Counted from the first letter of the stretch, positions 36,401-45,564 are shown. The stretch is DNA of 64,000 nucleotides from Thiospirillum jenense (GCF_014145225.1 NZ_JABVCQ010000005.1:79728-143727); one strand, 5' to 3'. Notes: generated from the sequence alone by a model not told the origin. A program made the numbers and translations.

Positions 36401-38334
36401 TGAATACGTTCATTAATTGCGCCGACTGCAAAGGCAATGACAGGCACCCCTAATGATTGTAATTCTGCAACGGTTAAACAAAAGGTTTCTTCATAGATAG
36501 ACGGGACAACCGCTAAATCAATTGCGGTGATTAATTGGCGCAACGTTGCGAGTGAATAACTGCCGCATACGGTAACGCCGGTTGCCGCCAATTGCGCCCG
36601 ATAAGTTTCATTTGCGCCGCCGTGATGTTGAATATGGATGCGGTGATCTGAATCAAGTTGCCGCAATTTTTGAATGGCTTTAATTAATAAATCTGCACCT
36701 TTGCGGCGCGTCATGTTCGTAAAGACACCAATACGAAATTGTTTAGCAGTTTTATGGGAAACAGGTTTGCCAAGATGAGGAATGCCGTGTTCAATAACCT
36801 GTAATTTTTCGGTTAATTGATCGCCATAGACTTTAGCAAAACACTGTTTAACATACATCGAAGGCGCAACAATCACATCGCAACATGCAAACATTGCTTT
36901 AAGTTGTTGGTGACGCTGAGTTAAATAATCATCCAATTTTTCAGGCGTGATTAAAGGGCGAGTGTAATGCGTTAAACAGTTGCGGCACTTGGGATCATTT
37001 GCATTAGGTTGATGTTGACCACAACTGCGTCCACTTGGTAATAGTAAATCATAGACGGGACAAAATAGATAATAATCGTGTAATGATAAAACGACTTTAG
37101 CACCGAGGGTTTTGGCAATTAAAGGCAGTCTTAAAGTGCGCCAACCAATTAAATGTTGAAAATGAACAATTTGAACATGCCCGCCGCGAATGAGTTGCGC
37201 AAATATCTGCTCAGTTTCTGAATGTTGCAATGATGCGCTATGACCAAAAATGACTAATTCATCTTGCGCAATGTGTTTAGGGTATTTGAGAACCCGCACG
37301 AATTCATTATGCGCAACCGTTTCAAATGTTGTATAAGGATTGGTCACGACATCAGGAAATAATACGGTGACACGCCATTGATCGGCGATGCCATCAATAA
37401 TGTGCCGGGAGTGCAATTCGGTACCGCCCAAACTGGCATAGGCATGTAATACTTGCAATAGATGCGGTGCGGAATCACCTTGATGATGACAAAGCGCTGT
37501 TTTAATTCGTTCTTGGGTGTCTAGCAGTGGATTGATTTGACAATAACACTGAATGAGCTGATTATAAAATGGCCAGCGCGTTTGCAATGTTTGCTCATTA
37601 CGTTTTTTAATAGGCGCCATGCCGACAACGGTCGCAAAACTGCCTTCGCCGGCATGATAAACAAAACAGTCATCACAACAAGCGATTTCAAAACCTGCTT
37701 GCCATGTGCGTAAAGACAAATCGCATTCTTCACCATAACCTCGGTGAAATGCGGTATGTAAAAGCCCCACTTGTTTTAATACGGCGAACCGAATTAACAT
37801 ACAGAAACCCACTGCAACGGGTAAGCGTGGATAGCTGCGATTGGCGCATGTTTCTATTAACTGAGCAAAGCTGCTGATATCTAACCCGGTTGGCAATGGG
37901 TTATTGCGATTCATGTCAGGCACAGAGAGAATAGTGGCGTAATTAGACAATGGGCAAACGATACCAATTTTTGCATTAGAATTGGCACATGTGTATAATT
38001 TTTCTACCCAATGTGCGGTGACAATCGTGTCGGAATTCAGTACAATAACATCGCTAGTTGCGGCGGCTAATCCACGATTAACATTGCCGACAAAACCGAG
38101 GTTTTCTTGATGACTAATTAGTTTCAAACGTGCATCTTGTATTGTCTGTTGTTTCAACCAATCAAGCAAACACCAATCGGTACTCGCGTCATCTAATATT
38201 GTCACAGTGCAAAATGATGGGGCGGTCTTAAGAACGCTGGTAATACAGCGGCGCACCTGTGTGTCACCGTTATAAACTGGAATCAAAATTTCACAGTGGC
38301 GGCAATTTTTTTGATACATTGTGACTCGTTGCAA
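33415..38334 (-). CDS. giant multidomain glycosyltransferase (GT2-GT4-GT2-GT2-GT4)
   Basis: This 1,639-residue cytoplasmic protein has no TM segments. Order: GT2 (about 14-245; ILIPVYNGDTQVRRCITSVL, LNSDTIVTAHW), GT4 (about 290-690; YASLGGTELHSRHIIDGI, PSIYEETFCLTVAELQSLGV), a GT2-like domain (about 765-1010; LLPCGDRLAPNAI, FIYFDEDMI), a third GT2 (about 1015-1275; FICITHDGIRF) and a GT4-like domain (about 1300-1632; GHYRVIDPLQLLHTHGL, RKPRIGWAGAMQHEADLAWL). Such chains make O-antigen-like or protein-linked glycans. The next gene downstream encodes an autotransporter. Met6 is an alternative start. Confidence 0.82.
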   Translation of the reverse strand: MQRVTMYQKNCRHCEILIPVYNGDTQVRRCITSVLKTAPSFCTVTILDDASTDWCLLDWLKQQTIQDARLKLISHQENLGFVGNVNRGLAAATSDVIVLNSDTIVTAHWVEKLYTCANSNAKIGIVCPLSNYATILSVPDMNRNNPLPTGLDISSFAQLIETCANRSYPRLPVAVGFCMLIRFAVLKQVGLLHTAFHRGYGEECDLSLRTWQAGFEIACCDDCFVYHAGEGSFATVVGMAPIKKRNEQTLQTRWPFYNQLIQCYCQINPLLDTQERIKTALCHHQGDSAPHLLQVLHAYASLGGTELHSRHIIDGIADQWRVTVLFPDVVTNPYTTFETVAHNEFVRVLKYPKHIAQDELVIFGHSASLQHSETEQIFAQLIRGGHVQIVHFQHLIGWRTLRLPLIAKTLGAKVVLSLHDYYLFCPVYDLLLPSGRSCGQHQPNANDPKCRNCLTHYTRPLITPEKLDDYLTQRHQQLKAMFACCDVIVAPSMYVKQCFAKVYGDQLTEKLQVIEHGIPHLGKPVSHKTAKQFRIGVFTNMTRRKGADLLIKAIQKLRQLDSDHRIHIQHHGGANETYRAQLAATGVTVCGSYSLATLRQLITAIDLAVVPSIYEETFCLTVAELQSLGVPVIAFAVGAINERIQDEVTGFLVTPITAEALAQRIMSLMTRNSALVQVRRQLRTTSPIKSLANNIADYAALYRHLIKTPALPLPIAIDLNELNPPLLDTIFTSIDPDWREWQQGYGTASYRQWLELNIKHPSPLGAVDATQFDLVIIETERLNNELNLTLASLKTAAQAGARVIIISHFDLPLTADEEPIKNIIWVKQPATHDLARVLNHWIVEQGRHWIALLPCGDRLAPNAIQIWSAYLQHTLSWRFIYFDEDMIAEDGRRYQGLFKPDCNLDLLRSHNIIGQCALIQRDAFIAVGGLRFYPHAGLYDLCLKLIDKHGVNCIGHIPHVIYHRHDRHLLSSPTAIETGTMKKALAAHLDRQQLSGTIHQTDVAGIFWIDYARPRRIAFTLIILTNGDGTQVAETIDNVRSIANHFTVTVLDFRQRAGSIWSALQQRKRDVSIQLVRVQAGNPVAAALNQAINHATTEFICITHDGIRFHTHHALNILWGLLTRTDVALAAPCILDSNNTIVHGYPIAGFWPFGAIGQLHAGETLGQAGYLQRNLCVQNCVTVTDRFFVLRRSAFHTIKGFNEQQFPNAWYLLDAGLRLTQAGYRNVWTPHATIVEIHEGSFYQQRRTTLNETEVANEVAHLYDHWLNELAHDPGYNPQLTLREFSCTPALHLVHQCDPVIYKNRPRVLGFPGDYAGSGHYRVIDPLQLLHTHGLVCATLTPEPRAARTPNVVELARLEPTTILLHNALYDQHLHALSLYSRYSEALRILSLDDLITDLPAWNPFRQTNYPDMERRLHEALVHCDRLLVSTEALATAYAAYHADILIIPNRLRRSRWCLDGKLVHDPALSASERKPRIGWAGAMQHEADLAWLAPVVAELSADVEWHFLGFCPSALQPYATSVTPMVDFAQYPHTLAALALDVAIAPLVLHDFNRCKSALRLLEFGILGVPVVCTDIEPYRHAPVERLPNDPAQWLAALRARIFDLTTTRADGAQLKRWVETHWLLDDDLDIWMTSLTK

Positions 38335-38414
38335 ACTATAACAGTTTTATTCAAAAACCATCGAATTTTTCAATCACAATTGAACTAACATAGCCATTAT
38401 TTTACTGCGCAATC

Positions 38415-39719
38415 ATGTATTTAAAACTCACACTTTCCGATGTGCAAGCACAATTGCTCAACACCGATCCAACGATTGAGTTTCATTATCGTGGCGGCAC
38501 CATTGGTCGTACCCGTGATAATGATTGGGTGCTTTCTGATCCCGAACGGGTTGTATCTAGTCATCATGCACGAGTCCTGTATTATCGCGGTAGCTATTAT
38601 GTTGAAGATACGAGTGCTAATGGAACATTTTTGAATCAAACAGAAACAATTTTGCCGAAAGGCCGCCCGACAATATTGGCACATGGCGATACACTTTATA
38701 TTAGCGATTATGCGATTCAAGTTGAATTACTAGAAGAATCGACGGTGACTGCAAAGCAATTACCACCATCAGAACCGTTGAAACGTGATGCGACAGAAGC
38801 AACAATTCCGTTGCCTGCGACTGAATCTTTATTCGATTTACCGCCATCGGCATTAGCAGTTACGCAGCCATTGCCCGCAACAACAATACCGCCACTGAAT
38901 GAAAAAGTACAAGATATGCTGGCTGAAACAATGCCGCTCCCAGCAACAAATACACCGATTGATATATTAGCTGCAACCATGCCATCGCCGGGTGTGACGC
39001 CACCGATTATAGGCAATAAAATGGATGAATTGGCGGCAACGCTGCCATTACCAGTTATGCCAGCAAATCTCAATACAGTTGATCCATTAGCAGATACCAT
39101 TCCATCATTAACACCATTCCCAGCTGCTGCTGTTTTAAATTCGCCAATGCTAAATGAACAGTTATTGACGGCGTTTTTTCAGGGATTAGGAATAACGCCG
39201 CCGGCAACTTTGACAGCCGCGGAAAGTACGGCATTATTCGAACAGTTGGGACGTTTATTTCGCTTGTTTACGCAGGGTATGATTGATGTTTTACAGGCGC
39301 GGGCAGCATTTAAAAGTCGCTTACGGGCAGCGCCCACGCTTATCAAACCCACCGAAAATAATCCATTAAAATTTTCACCAAATGCTGAACAGGCACTAAG
39401 TTGTTTTATTGAAAAACGCACCGGATTTTTGGATGCAGAAGCGGCATTTACTGAAGCATTTACTGACATTCAAAAACATGAACAGGCGGTGGTTTTAGCT
39501 ATGCAAATTGCCATGATAGAATTATTACAGCAGGTCTCGCCTGCGACAGTGGAAACCGAACGACTGTCGAATAAACAAACCGCCCGCTTGTCATTTAATC
39601 ATTCCCCCTGGGCATTTTATCAAAAATATCATGCCGCATTGCAGGCCAATCTGGAAAACGATTTTTATAAGTTCATCGGTCAAGAATTTGCGCGGGCGTA
39701 TGAAGAAAAATTAAAGTAG
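38415..39719 (+). CDS. FHA-domain protein of the T6SS TagH/Fha type
   Basis: This 434-residue protein has an N-terminal FHA domain (about 1-100) with GRTRDNDWVLSD, the phosphothreonine-pocket SSHHARV and NGTFLNQ. The middle (about 115-240) is a degenerate repeat of T-x-P-L-P-A-T units (for example AETMPLPATNTPIDILAATM). The C-terminal domain (about 245-434) matches type VI secretion FHA proteins: FFQGLGITPPATLTAAEST, LGRLFRLFTQGMIDVLQARA and PWAFYQKYHAALQANLENDF. In Pseudomonas, Fha1 is phosphorylated by PpkA and triggers T6SS assembly. No other T6SS gene is in the window. Confidence 0.8.
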   Translation: MYLKLTLSDVQAQLLNTDPTIEFHYRGGTIGRTRDNDWVLSDPERVVSSHHARVLYYRGSYYVEDTSANGTFLNQTETILPKGRPTILAHGDTLYISDYAIQVELLEESTVTAKQLPPSEPLKRDATEATIPLPATESLFDLPPSALAVTQPLPATTIPPLNEKVQDMLAETMPLPATNTPIDILAATMPSPGVTPPIIGNKMDELAATLPLPVMPANLNTVDPLADTIPSLTPFPAAAVLNSPMLNEQLLTAFFQGLGITPPATLTAAESTALFEQLGRLFRLFTQGMIDVLQARAAFKSRLRAAPTLIKPTENNPLKFSPNAEQALSCFIEKRTGFLDAEAAFTEAFTDIQKHEQAVVLAMQIAMIELLQQVSPATVETERLSNKQTARLSFNHSPWAFYQKYHAALQANLENDFYKFIGQEFARAYEEKLK

Positions 39720-39729
39720 TATCGAACGC

Positions 39730-40512
39730 TTAATCACCGAGAAGTTGTTGAACAGCAATCAAATCCTGTGGCGTATCCACTCCACGCCCAGGTTGTTCTA
39801 TTGCCATGGCCACTTGAATACGTTCACCGTAATATAAAACGCGCAATTGTTCCAGTGCTTCCGCCTGCTCCAATGCCACTGGCGGCCATTTAACATAGCG
39901 CCGTAAAAAACCGGCGCGGTAAGCGTATAACCCAATATGACGCAAAAATTCTGTATTAATAGGTAATTGACTTGGCAGTGAACTTTGGTCAAATGAGTGA
40001 AAGGCATCACGTTGCCAGGGGATAGGAGCGCGTGAAAAATATAGCGCTTGTCCATGTGCATTGATAACAACTTTAACAACGTTACGATCAAATAGTTGCT
40101 GCGTATTTGCTAATGGATAGCACAGTGTGGCCATATTAACCTCTGAATGTTCTGCTAATATCGCTGCCACTTGATCAAGCAATGAAGGTGCTATACAAGG
40201 TTCGTCCCCTTGTAAATTGACAATTAACGTATCGTCTGCCCAACCGTATTGATCGCTGACTTCGGCAATACGGTCAGTGCCGCTACGATGATGCTTAGAT
40301 GTCATTGCCACCTCTGCCCCAAATGCGCGACATGCAGTGGCTATACGCATATCATCAGTTGCAATAATAATGTGTTGGGCATGACTACGGCAGGCGCGTT
40401 CCCAGACATGTTGAATCATTGGCCGTCCGCTAATATAAATGAGTGGCTTACCCGGCAGGCGAGTAGCACCAAAGCGAGCGGGAATGACAACAATAAAACT
40501 GTGATTTAACAT
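39730..40512 (-). CDS. kdsB: 3-deoxy-manno-octulosonate cytidylyltransferase
   Basis: This 260-residue enzyme activates Kdo as CMP-Kdo for lipid A-core synthesis. It has VVIPARFGATRLPGKPL, GRPMIQHVWERA, HRSGTDRIAEV, NLQGDEPCI, LYFSRAPIPWQRD and LRHIGLYAYRAGFL, all intact. It converges on the FHA gene with a 10-nt gap. The gene proves a Gram-negative envelope with lipopolysaccharide. Confidence 0.96.
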   Translation of the reverse strand: MLNHSFIVVIPARFGATRLPGKPLIYISGRPMIQHVWERACRSHAQHIIIATDDMRIATACRAFGAEVAMTSKHHRSGTDRIAEVSDQYGWADDTLIVNLQGDEPCIAPSLLDQVAAILAEHSEVNMATLCYPLANTQQLFDRNVVKVVINAHGQALYFSRAPIPWQRDAFHSFDQSSLPSQLPINTEFLRHIGLYAYRAGFLRRYVKWPPVALEQAEALEQLRVLYYGERIQVAMAIEQPGRGVDTPQDLIAVQQLLGD

Positions 40513-40664
40513 AATGGCAATAAGTGTCAGTTAAAAAATGAATGGTTGCTTTAATTGCGGTGCGTGAATATCATAGTTCAATCGCGCTCGTTTAATCAAT
40601 ACCGCACTCACAACTGGCGTGGCGGTGTTCAAATGTACTTATTTTAATCACGGAACCAACAACG

Positions 40665-41414
40665 ATGTTACTCATTCCAGCAATAGACTTAAAAGACGGG
40701 ATTTGTGTGCGACTGCGACAAGGTCGAATGAATGAAGAAACCCGTTTTAGTAATGATCCAGTGGCAATGGCCGGGCAATGGGTCATGCAAGGTGCACGGC
40801 GGTTACATTTAGTGGATTTGAATGGCGCCTTTGCCGGCAAGCCAGTAAATGCTGAGGTGATTCATGCTATTGCGAATGCATATCCATCATTACCTATTCA
40901 AGTTGGCGGCGGTATCCGCGATATAGACAGTATTGGTACTTATTTAGATGCCGGAGTGCAATGGTGTATTTTAGGTACACAAGCGATCATTGAACCAGGC
41001 TTTGTTGCCCAAGCCTGCCGCGCTTTCCCAGGACGTATTATTGTTGGTCTGGATGCGCGTGATGGTCAAATTGCAATTCGTGGTTGGGCAGAAATAACTG
41101 CCTATCAAGTTGGCGAATTAGCACGTCGTTTTGCTGCCGATGGTGTCGCCGCGATTATTTATACAGATATTGGCCGGGATGGCATGTTGACCGGCCCTAA
41201 TATTCTTGCTACACAACAGCTTGCCGAAATAAGTGGAGTACCAATTATTGCCTCCGGTGGTATTACTGATTTGAATGATGTAAGCGCACTGGCTGCTATT
41301 GCTCACTGCGGCATCATTGGTGCTATTACGGGACAAGCGATTTATACTGGCAGTTTAGATTTCGCTGCCGGACAGCAATTAGCAGATGCGTTGGTAATGG
41401 GAGTCAATACATGA
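40665..41414 (+). CDS. hisA: phosphoribosylformimino-5-aminoimidazole carboxamide ribotide isomerase
   Basis: This 249-residue (beta-alpha)8 enzyme catalyses the fourth histidine step. It has [32 protein letters not shown] with the catalytic Asp, [25 protein letters not shown] with the second Asp, and [11 protein letters not shown]. It overlaps hisE by 4 nt. In most proteobacteria hisF and hisI lie between hisA and hisE. They are absent here. Confidence 0.95.
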   Translation: MLLIPAIDLKDGICVRLRQGRMNEETRFSNDPVAMAGQWVMQGARRLHLVDLNGAFAGKPVNAEVIHAIANAYPSLPIQVGGGIRDIDSIGTYLDAGVQWCILGTQAIIEPGFVAQACRAFPGRIIVGLDARDGQIAIRGWAEITAYQVGELARRFAADGVAAIIYTDIGRDGMLTGPNILATQQLAEISGVPIIASGGITDLNDVSALAAIAHCGIIGAITGQAIYTGSLDFAAGQQLADALVMGVNT

Positions 41415-41743
41415 ATCAACAGCAGCAGTGCGCCATCTTAACTCAATTAGCTGACGTCCTGGAAGCACGTCAATTAGCTGACCCTGACACTTCATACGTC
41501 GCTCGCCTGTATGCAAAAGGATTAGATGCCATTTTGAAAAAAATCGGTGAAGAAGCAACAGAAACAGTGATGGCTGCAAAAGACAATGATAATGATAAAA
41601 TCATTTATGAAATCGCCGATCTATGGTTTCATTGCTTAATATTACTCGCAGCGCGTGGCTTACATCCTGATGCGGTTCTCATTGAATTGGAACGGCGGTT
41701 TGGTATGTCAGGCATTGCCGAAAAAGCGGCGCGTTCTCAATAA
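41411..41743 (+). CDS. hisE: phosphoribosyl-ATP pyrophosphatase
   Basis: This 110-residue all-alpha MazG-like pyrophosphatase converts PR-ATP to PR-AMP, the second histidine step. The metal-binding helix [18 protein letters not shown] and [18 protein letters not shown] are present. It is the stand-alone HisE form, without a fused HisI cyclohydrolase. It is coupled to hisA by ATGA. Confidence 0.93.
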   Translation: MNQQQQCAILTQLADVLEARQLADPDTSYVARLYAKGLDAILKKIGEEATETVMAAKDNDNDKIIYEIADLWFHCLILLAARGLHPDAVLIELERRFGMSGIAEKAARSQ

Positions 41744-41757
41744 TGTTGGCAGGCTAT

Positions 41758-41797
41758 TTAGAACAAAAAATGCTGGTTAAACTGGCATCTGTTCTAA
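41758..41797 (+). terminator. hairpin after hisE
   Basis: TTAGAACA pairs with TGTTCTAA, with an inner ATGC/GCAT pair. It lies 15 nt after the hisE stop. A second hairpin, ACGGGATGA/TCATCCCGT, follows at 41850-41874, just before the methyltransferase start. Neither has a strong T-run on the plus strand. Confidence 0.4.
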
Positions 41798-41888
41798 AAT
41801 ATAATTGAATAACAGATTTGCCGCCAAATCAGGTAGTGAATTAAATTTAACGGGATGAGCATCGTTCATCCCGTGTGAAAAACATATT

Positions 41889-43046
41889 TTGTTCTGCGTC
41901 ATGCGTCATCACTCAACTGCGTCACTATTTAATCACTTCGTCCCAATCATTCCAGAGACGCAAGGAATTAAATACGCCGGATCCAAATTAAAACTCATTC
42001 CCCATATTCTGTCATTATTTGACGATTTAACTGTGCGCACGGTATTAGATGGTTTCTCTGGCACCACCCGCGTCTCACAAGCATTTGCACAATTAGGGTT
42101 GCAGGTCATTAGCAATGACATCTCCGAATGGTCCTATATTTTCGGCGTGTGTTATCTCAAAAATCGCAAACCGCCTGCCGCTTACACCGCGTTAATTGAC
42201 CATCTTAATGCCGTACCGGGCTATGACGGTTGGTTCACAACTCATTACGGCGGCTATGATTATGCCGGCAATGCAACGCAATTAGACGGTAATAAAAAAC
42301 CCTGGCAAATACACAATACGCGCAAAATTGACGGTATTCGTGATGAAATAGACGCATTAGGCTTACCTGAAATAGATCGCGCCGTTGCATTAACCAGTCT
42401 CATGTTGGCAATGGATGAAGTGGATAATACCCTCGGTCACTTTACGTCTTATTTACGGCAATGGTCGCCGCGATCTTATCGCAGTCTTCAACTCAAAATT
42501 CCGCGTGTATTTATCAATAACCAAGACAACATCGTATTAAAAGAAGACATCTTTGATACCATTCAACACGCGCAAGTAGATTTTGCGTACTTCGATCCGC
42601 CCTACGGCTCCAATAATGAAAAAATGCCGCCTTCACGGGTGCGTTATGCAGCCTATTATCATTTATGGACAACCGTTTGCAAGCATGATAAACCGGCAGT
42701 ATTTGGCGCGGCATTGCGCCGTCAAGATAGCAGCGATCAATTAGCGCCTAGCGTGTTTGAAGCGTTTCGCAGCAGTGAAACTGGACAGTCAATTGCCGTC
42801 GCTGCTATTGAAAATTTAATTAAAACCGTGACAGCGCGCTATGTTGCGCTCTCCTATAGTTCTGGCGGTAAAGCCAATGCAGTTGAGCTAGATGCAATCC
42901 TAAATCGTCATGGTAAGCGTATTAAAACGATGATGGTTGATTATAAGAAAAATGTCATGGCTGACATGAAATCAACGCAGGCGTGGCTCAATGCAGTTGA
43001 CCAGCCACATCGGGAATTTATTTTTCTGTTGGATAAGCACGCATAA
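41889..43046 (+). CDS. orphan D12-class adenine DNA methyltransferase
   Basis: This 385-residue N6-adenine methyltransferase has GIKYAGSKLKLIPHILSLF near 25-43, motif I as VLDGFSGTTRVSQAF near 52-66, and motif IV FAYFDPPYGSNNEKMPPSRV near 230-250. The start at 41889 gives MFCVMRHHSTAS. Met5 is also possible. The order of motifs I then IV with DPPY fits Dam/D12 enzymes. No restriction endonuclease gene is adjacent, so it is either a regulatory orphan or the remnant of a restriction system. Confidence 0.8.
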   Translation: MFCVMRHHSTASLFNHFVPIIPETQGIKYAGSKLKLIPHILSLFDDLTVRTVLDGFSGTTRVSQAFAQLGLQVISNDISEWSYIFGVCYLKNRKPPAAYTALIDHLNAVPGYDGWFTTHYGGYDYAGNATQLDGNKKPWQIHNTRKIDGIRDEIDALGLPEIDRAVALTSLMLAMDEVDNTLGHFTSYLRQWSPRSYRSLQLKIPRVFINNQDNIVLKEDIFDTIQHAQVDFAYFDPPYGSNNEKMPPSRVRYAAYYHLWTTVCKHDKPAVFGAALRRQDSSDQLAPSVFEAFRSSETGQSIAVAAIENLIKTVTARYVALSYSSGGKANAVELDAILNRHGKRIKTMMVDYKKNVMADMKSTQAWLNAVDQPHREFIFLLDKHA

Positions 43047-43136
43047 AAATGACTGCTTGCTAAACAACTTGTGCTGCTAATTCGTCGCATTGGTATTAGC
43101 AAGTGATCTAATCGTGACAAATAGCACCGCACCATT

Positions 43137-44708
43137 TTATTTAATTTTCAGTAATAAAATCGCGCCGCGTTGATACAAAACTTCCAATTGTTCTGCTGAA
43201 TAACGCGCTCGCAATCGCGCCGCACGATCAATGCGCGTTAATACAATATCACCCCGCTGGGGCGGGCGATCTGGCGTTATTGCTTGACGATAAACGCTAA
43301 AACTTGGCTGGCTTATTCGATAACTGACTACTGGTGCATTTAATTGCCGCGCAAATAATGCTGCGTCTTTAATTGGCGCTTGCAAAGTAGAGAGAACCGC
43401 GGGCAATACCAAACCAGAGACTACCCCCAATTGAATCACGCCGATTAATAAGAGTCGCTGCCAAACTGAGAACTGAATTGCAAAAAACAGCGCAATGACT
43501 GCAACTAACGCCGCGAAAGTTCCTAAATGATATTGCCAATTAAACACCGATTGTCCTTCCACCAGCACGGCATGAGTGTACAGATGCGCTGTCGTGAGTG
43601 CGGCCAATGGGTACATGAGAAATGGCAAAACGAAAAAAATACTAAATAGAATTAACGCGGGCATAAACGCCAACCAACGGTTAATCGGCAATTCCCGATA
43701 ACGCGCAATTAAAATGCACAGCGGTGTCATGCCATACACCAAATAATGCGGCAATTTAGTATTGGCAAATGAAAATAAAATAAATACGGTTAAAAACCAC
43801 AAGATCATAAAACGGTTAAATGAATCTGCCCAAAGTTGTCGCCACTCAGTGAACATTCTAAATATAACACCGGCAAATGGTAGCGTAATGAGCGGCAACA
43901 TCACCAAATAATATCCGACAAATCCCTGATGACCGTGAATGACGCCTTCAAAGCGTTCTAAATTATGATGTAAGAAAAAACTGCGAAAAAATCCCGCGCC
44001 GTCGTCGAAATAAATTGCTAAATACCAGGGTAATGTGATGAGTAAAAATACTAGCCAAGCGCGGGGCGCTACAATTGCATTAAACCAAAGCCGCAGCGTG
44101 TTATTAGAGAGTGAAAATAACAGCGTGGTTAATAGCGGTAGTATGATTGCTACCGGCCCCTTCGTTAAAAAACCCAACCCTAGCCAAATATAAATCCGTA
44201 TCAATAATGCTTGGCGGCGCGTCTCGGTTGTTGCACAGTAATAGCGGTAGCAATCAAAAAATGTTAATACTAACCACAGATTAAGCAGTGCATCCGCCAC
44301 CGCCGCTTTACCAATTAAACCAATTTCTAATGATAAAACTAATGCAAATCCAGCCGCCGCCGCCGTCGCTTGATTGAATTGCTGACGCACGAATAACCAG
44401 ACGGCCAATACCCATAAGGTGGCGGCAATTGCCGATGGTAAGCGGAATGCAAACTCATTTAATCCTAAACTAATAACCGCTGCTGCTTGCAACCAATAAA
44501 TTAAAACCGGTTTATCATAACGCGGCTCGCCATCACAGTGTGGCGTAATGAAATTGCCACTTGCCAACATTTCACGGGTCGCCTCGGTAAAGGCGCCTTC
44601 ATCTAAATCGTATAATGGCGGCGTGCCGAGTTGCCAAAAAAATGCCAGCCATACGATGAATAGCAATGCCCAAGTTGATGTGAAAATGCGTGTCATAAAA
44701 ATTAACAT
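43137..44708 (-). CDS. ArnT-like GT39 membrane glycosyltransferase
   Basis: This 523-residue polytopic protein has about twelve helices. After TM1 it has the GT39/PMT signature DEGAFTEATREMLASGNFIT with the catalytic-type Asp/Glu, then PHCDGEPRYDKPVLIYWLQA. Members such as ArnT use undecaprenyl-phosphate sugars to modify lipid A in the periplasm. The exact sugar and acceptor cannot be told. It is convergent with the methyltransferase gene and divergent from the MenH-like gene. Met5 is an alternative start. Confidence 0.8.
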   Translation of the reverse strand: MLIFMTRIFTSTWALLFIVWLAFFWQLGTPPLYDLDEGAFTEATREMLASGNFITPHCDGEPRYDKPVLIYWLQAAAVISLGLNEFAFRLPSAIAATLWVLAVWLFVRQQFNQATAAAAGFALVLSLEIGLIGKAAVADALLNLWLVLTFFDCYRYYCATTETRRQALLIRIYIWLGLGFLTKGPVAIILPLLTTLLFSLSNNTLRLWFNAIVAPRAWLVFLLITLPWYLAIYFDDGAGFFRSFFLHHNLERFEGVIHGHQGFVGYYLVMLPLITLPFAGVIFRMFTEWRQLWADSFNRFMILWFLTVFILFSFANTKLPHYLVYGMTPLCILIARYRELPINRWLAFMPALILFSIFFVLPFLMYPLAALTTAHLYTHAVLVEGQSVFNWQYHLGTFAALVAVIALFFAIQFSVWQRLLLIGVIQLGVVSGLVLPAVLSTLQAPIKDAALFARQLNAPVVSYRISQPSFSVYRQAITPDRPPQRGDIVLTRIDRAARLRARYSAEQLEVLYQRGAILLLKIK

Positions 44709-44765
44709 TAAGATTAAATAATTGCCAATAAATCCAACAGTTTTTAATCAATAGCAGCATTTATT

Positions 44766-45536
44766 ATGTTGATTCATCATTTACCCACCAACAATCAACA
44801 CCACTCGTCTATTCAATACGCACTCTTGCATGGCTTTACTGGTTTAGGGCGCGATTGGGAATTATGTTGGCCAAATGAAACAGACGCATTTGCATTGGAT
44901 TTACCCGGACATGGCACGGCGGTCGATCCCGTTGGTCATTTCAACGATGCAATTAACAAACTATTAATCGCATTACCCGCCTCGGTGACGCATTTAATTG
45001 GCTATTCACTTGGCGGGCGATTAGCATTGGCATTAATGGCAATGGCACCACAGCGGTTTAATCATTTAACGATCATTGCGGCGCATCCCGGATTAGAAAC
45101 GACAATTGCGTGTAATGAACGTCGCCATGCCGATCAGCAATGGATTGATTGCCTGCGTTATCAAGGTATTCAGGCATTTGTCACAGCGTGGGAACAGCAG
45201 CCGTTATTCGCCAGTCAATTGCATTTACCGGCTGCCGTACTCACACAACAACGCCAACAACGTTTGCAACAGCGCGCAGAAGGATTAGCGCAGTGTTTAG
45301 ACTGTTTTGGTTTGGCTAATATGCCGAACACTTGGCCGCAATTAACACAATTCACCGGTCAATTGCATTGGATCACGGGTGCTAATGATGCAAAATTTAG
45401 CACCATTGCTGCGCGTATTAAACAATTGCGCCCAGCAACACACTGGCATTGTTTCAATCACTGCGGTCATAATCCATTATTAGAAGCGCCAGATCAATTG
45501 CGCAAAACTTTGACAAACATCATTGCTGCTAATTGA
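44766..45536 (+). CDS. menH: MenH-like alpha/beta hydrolase
   Basis: This 256-residue alpha/beta hydrolase has an oxyanion-loop HGFTGLGRDWELC near 26, nucleophile elbow GYSLGGRLALALM with Ser near 85, a late WITGANDAKF acid region and a catalytic His in FNHCGHNPLLEAP. The HGFxGxGxDW and GYSxGGR strings fit MenH (SHCHC synthase of menaquinone synthesis) better than BioH. No other men gene is in the window, so the assignment rests on sequence only. Confidence 0.6.
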   Translation: MLIHHLPTNNQHHSSIQYALLHGFTGLGRDWELCWPNETDAFALDLPGHGTAVDPVGHFNDAINKLLIALPASVTHLIGYSLGGRLALALMAMAPQRFNHLTIIAAHPGLETTIACNERRHADQQWIDCLRYQGIQAFVTAWEQQPLFASQLHLPAAVLTQQRQQRLQQRAEGLAQCLDCFGLANMPNTWPQLTQFTGQLHWITGANDAKFSTIAARIKQLRPATHWHCFNHCGHNPLLEAPDQLRKTLTNIIAAN

Positions 45537-45564
45537 TCTGTCGTTCAACTATCGGTGGCTTTGT

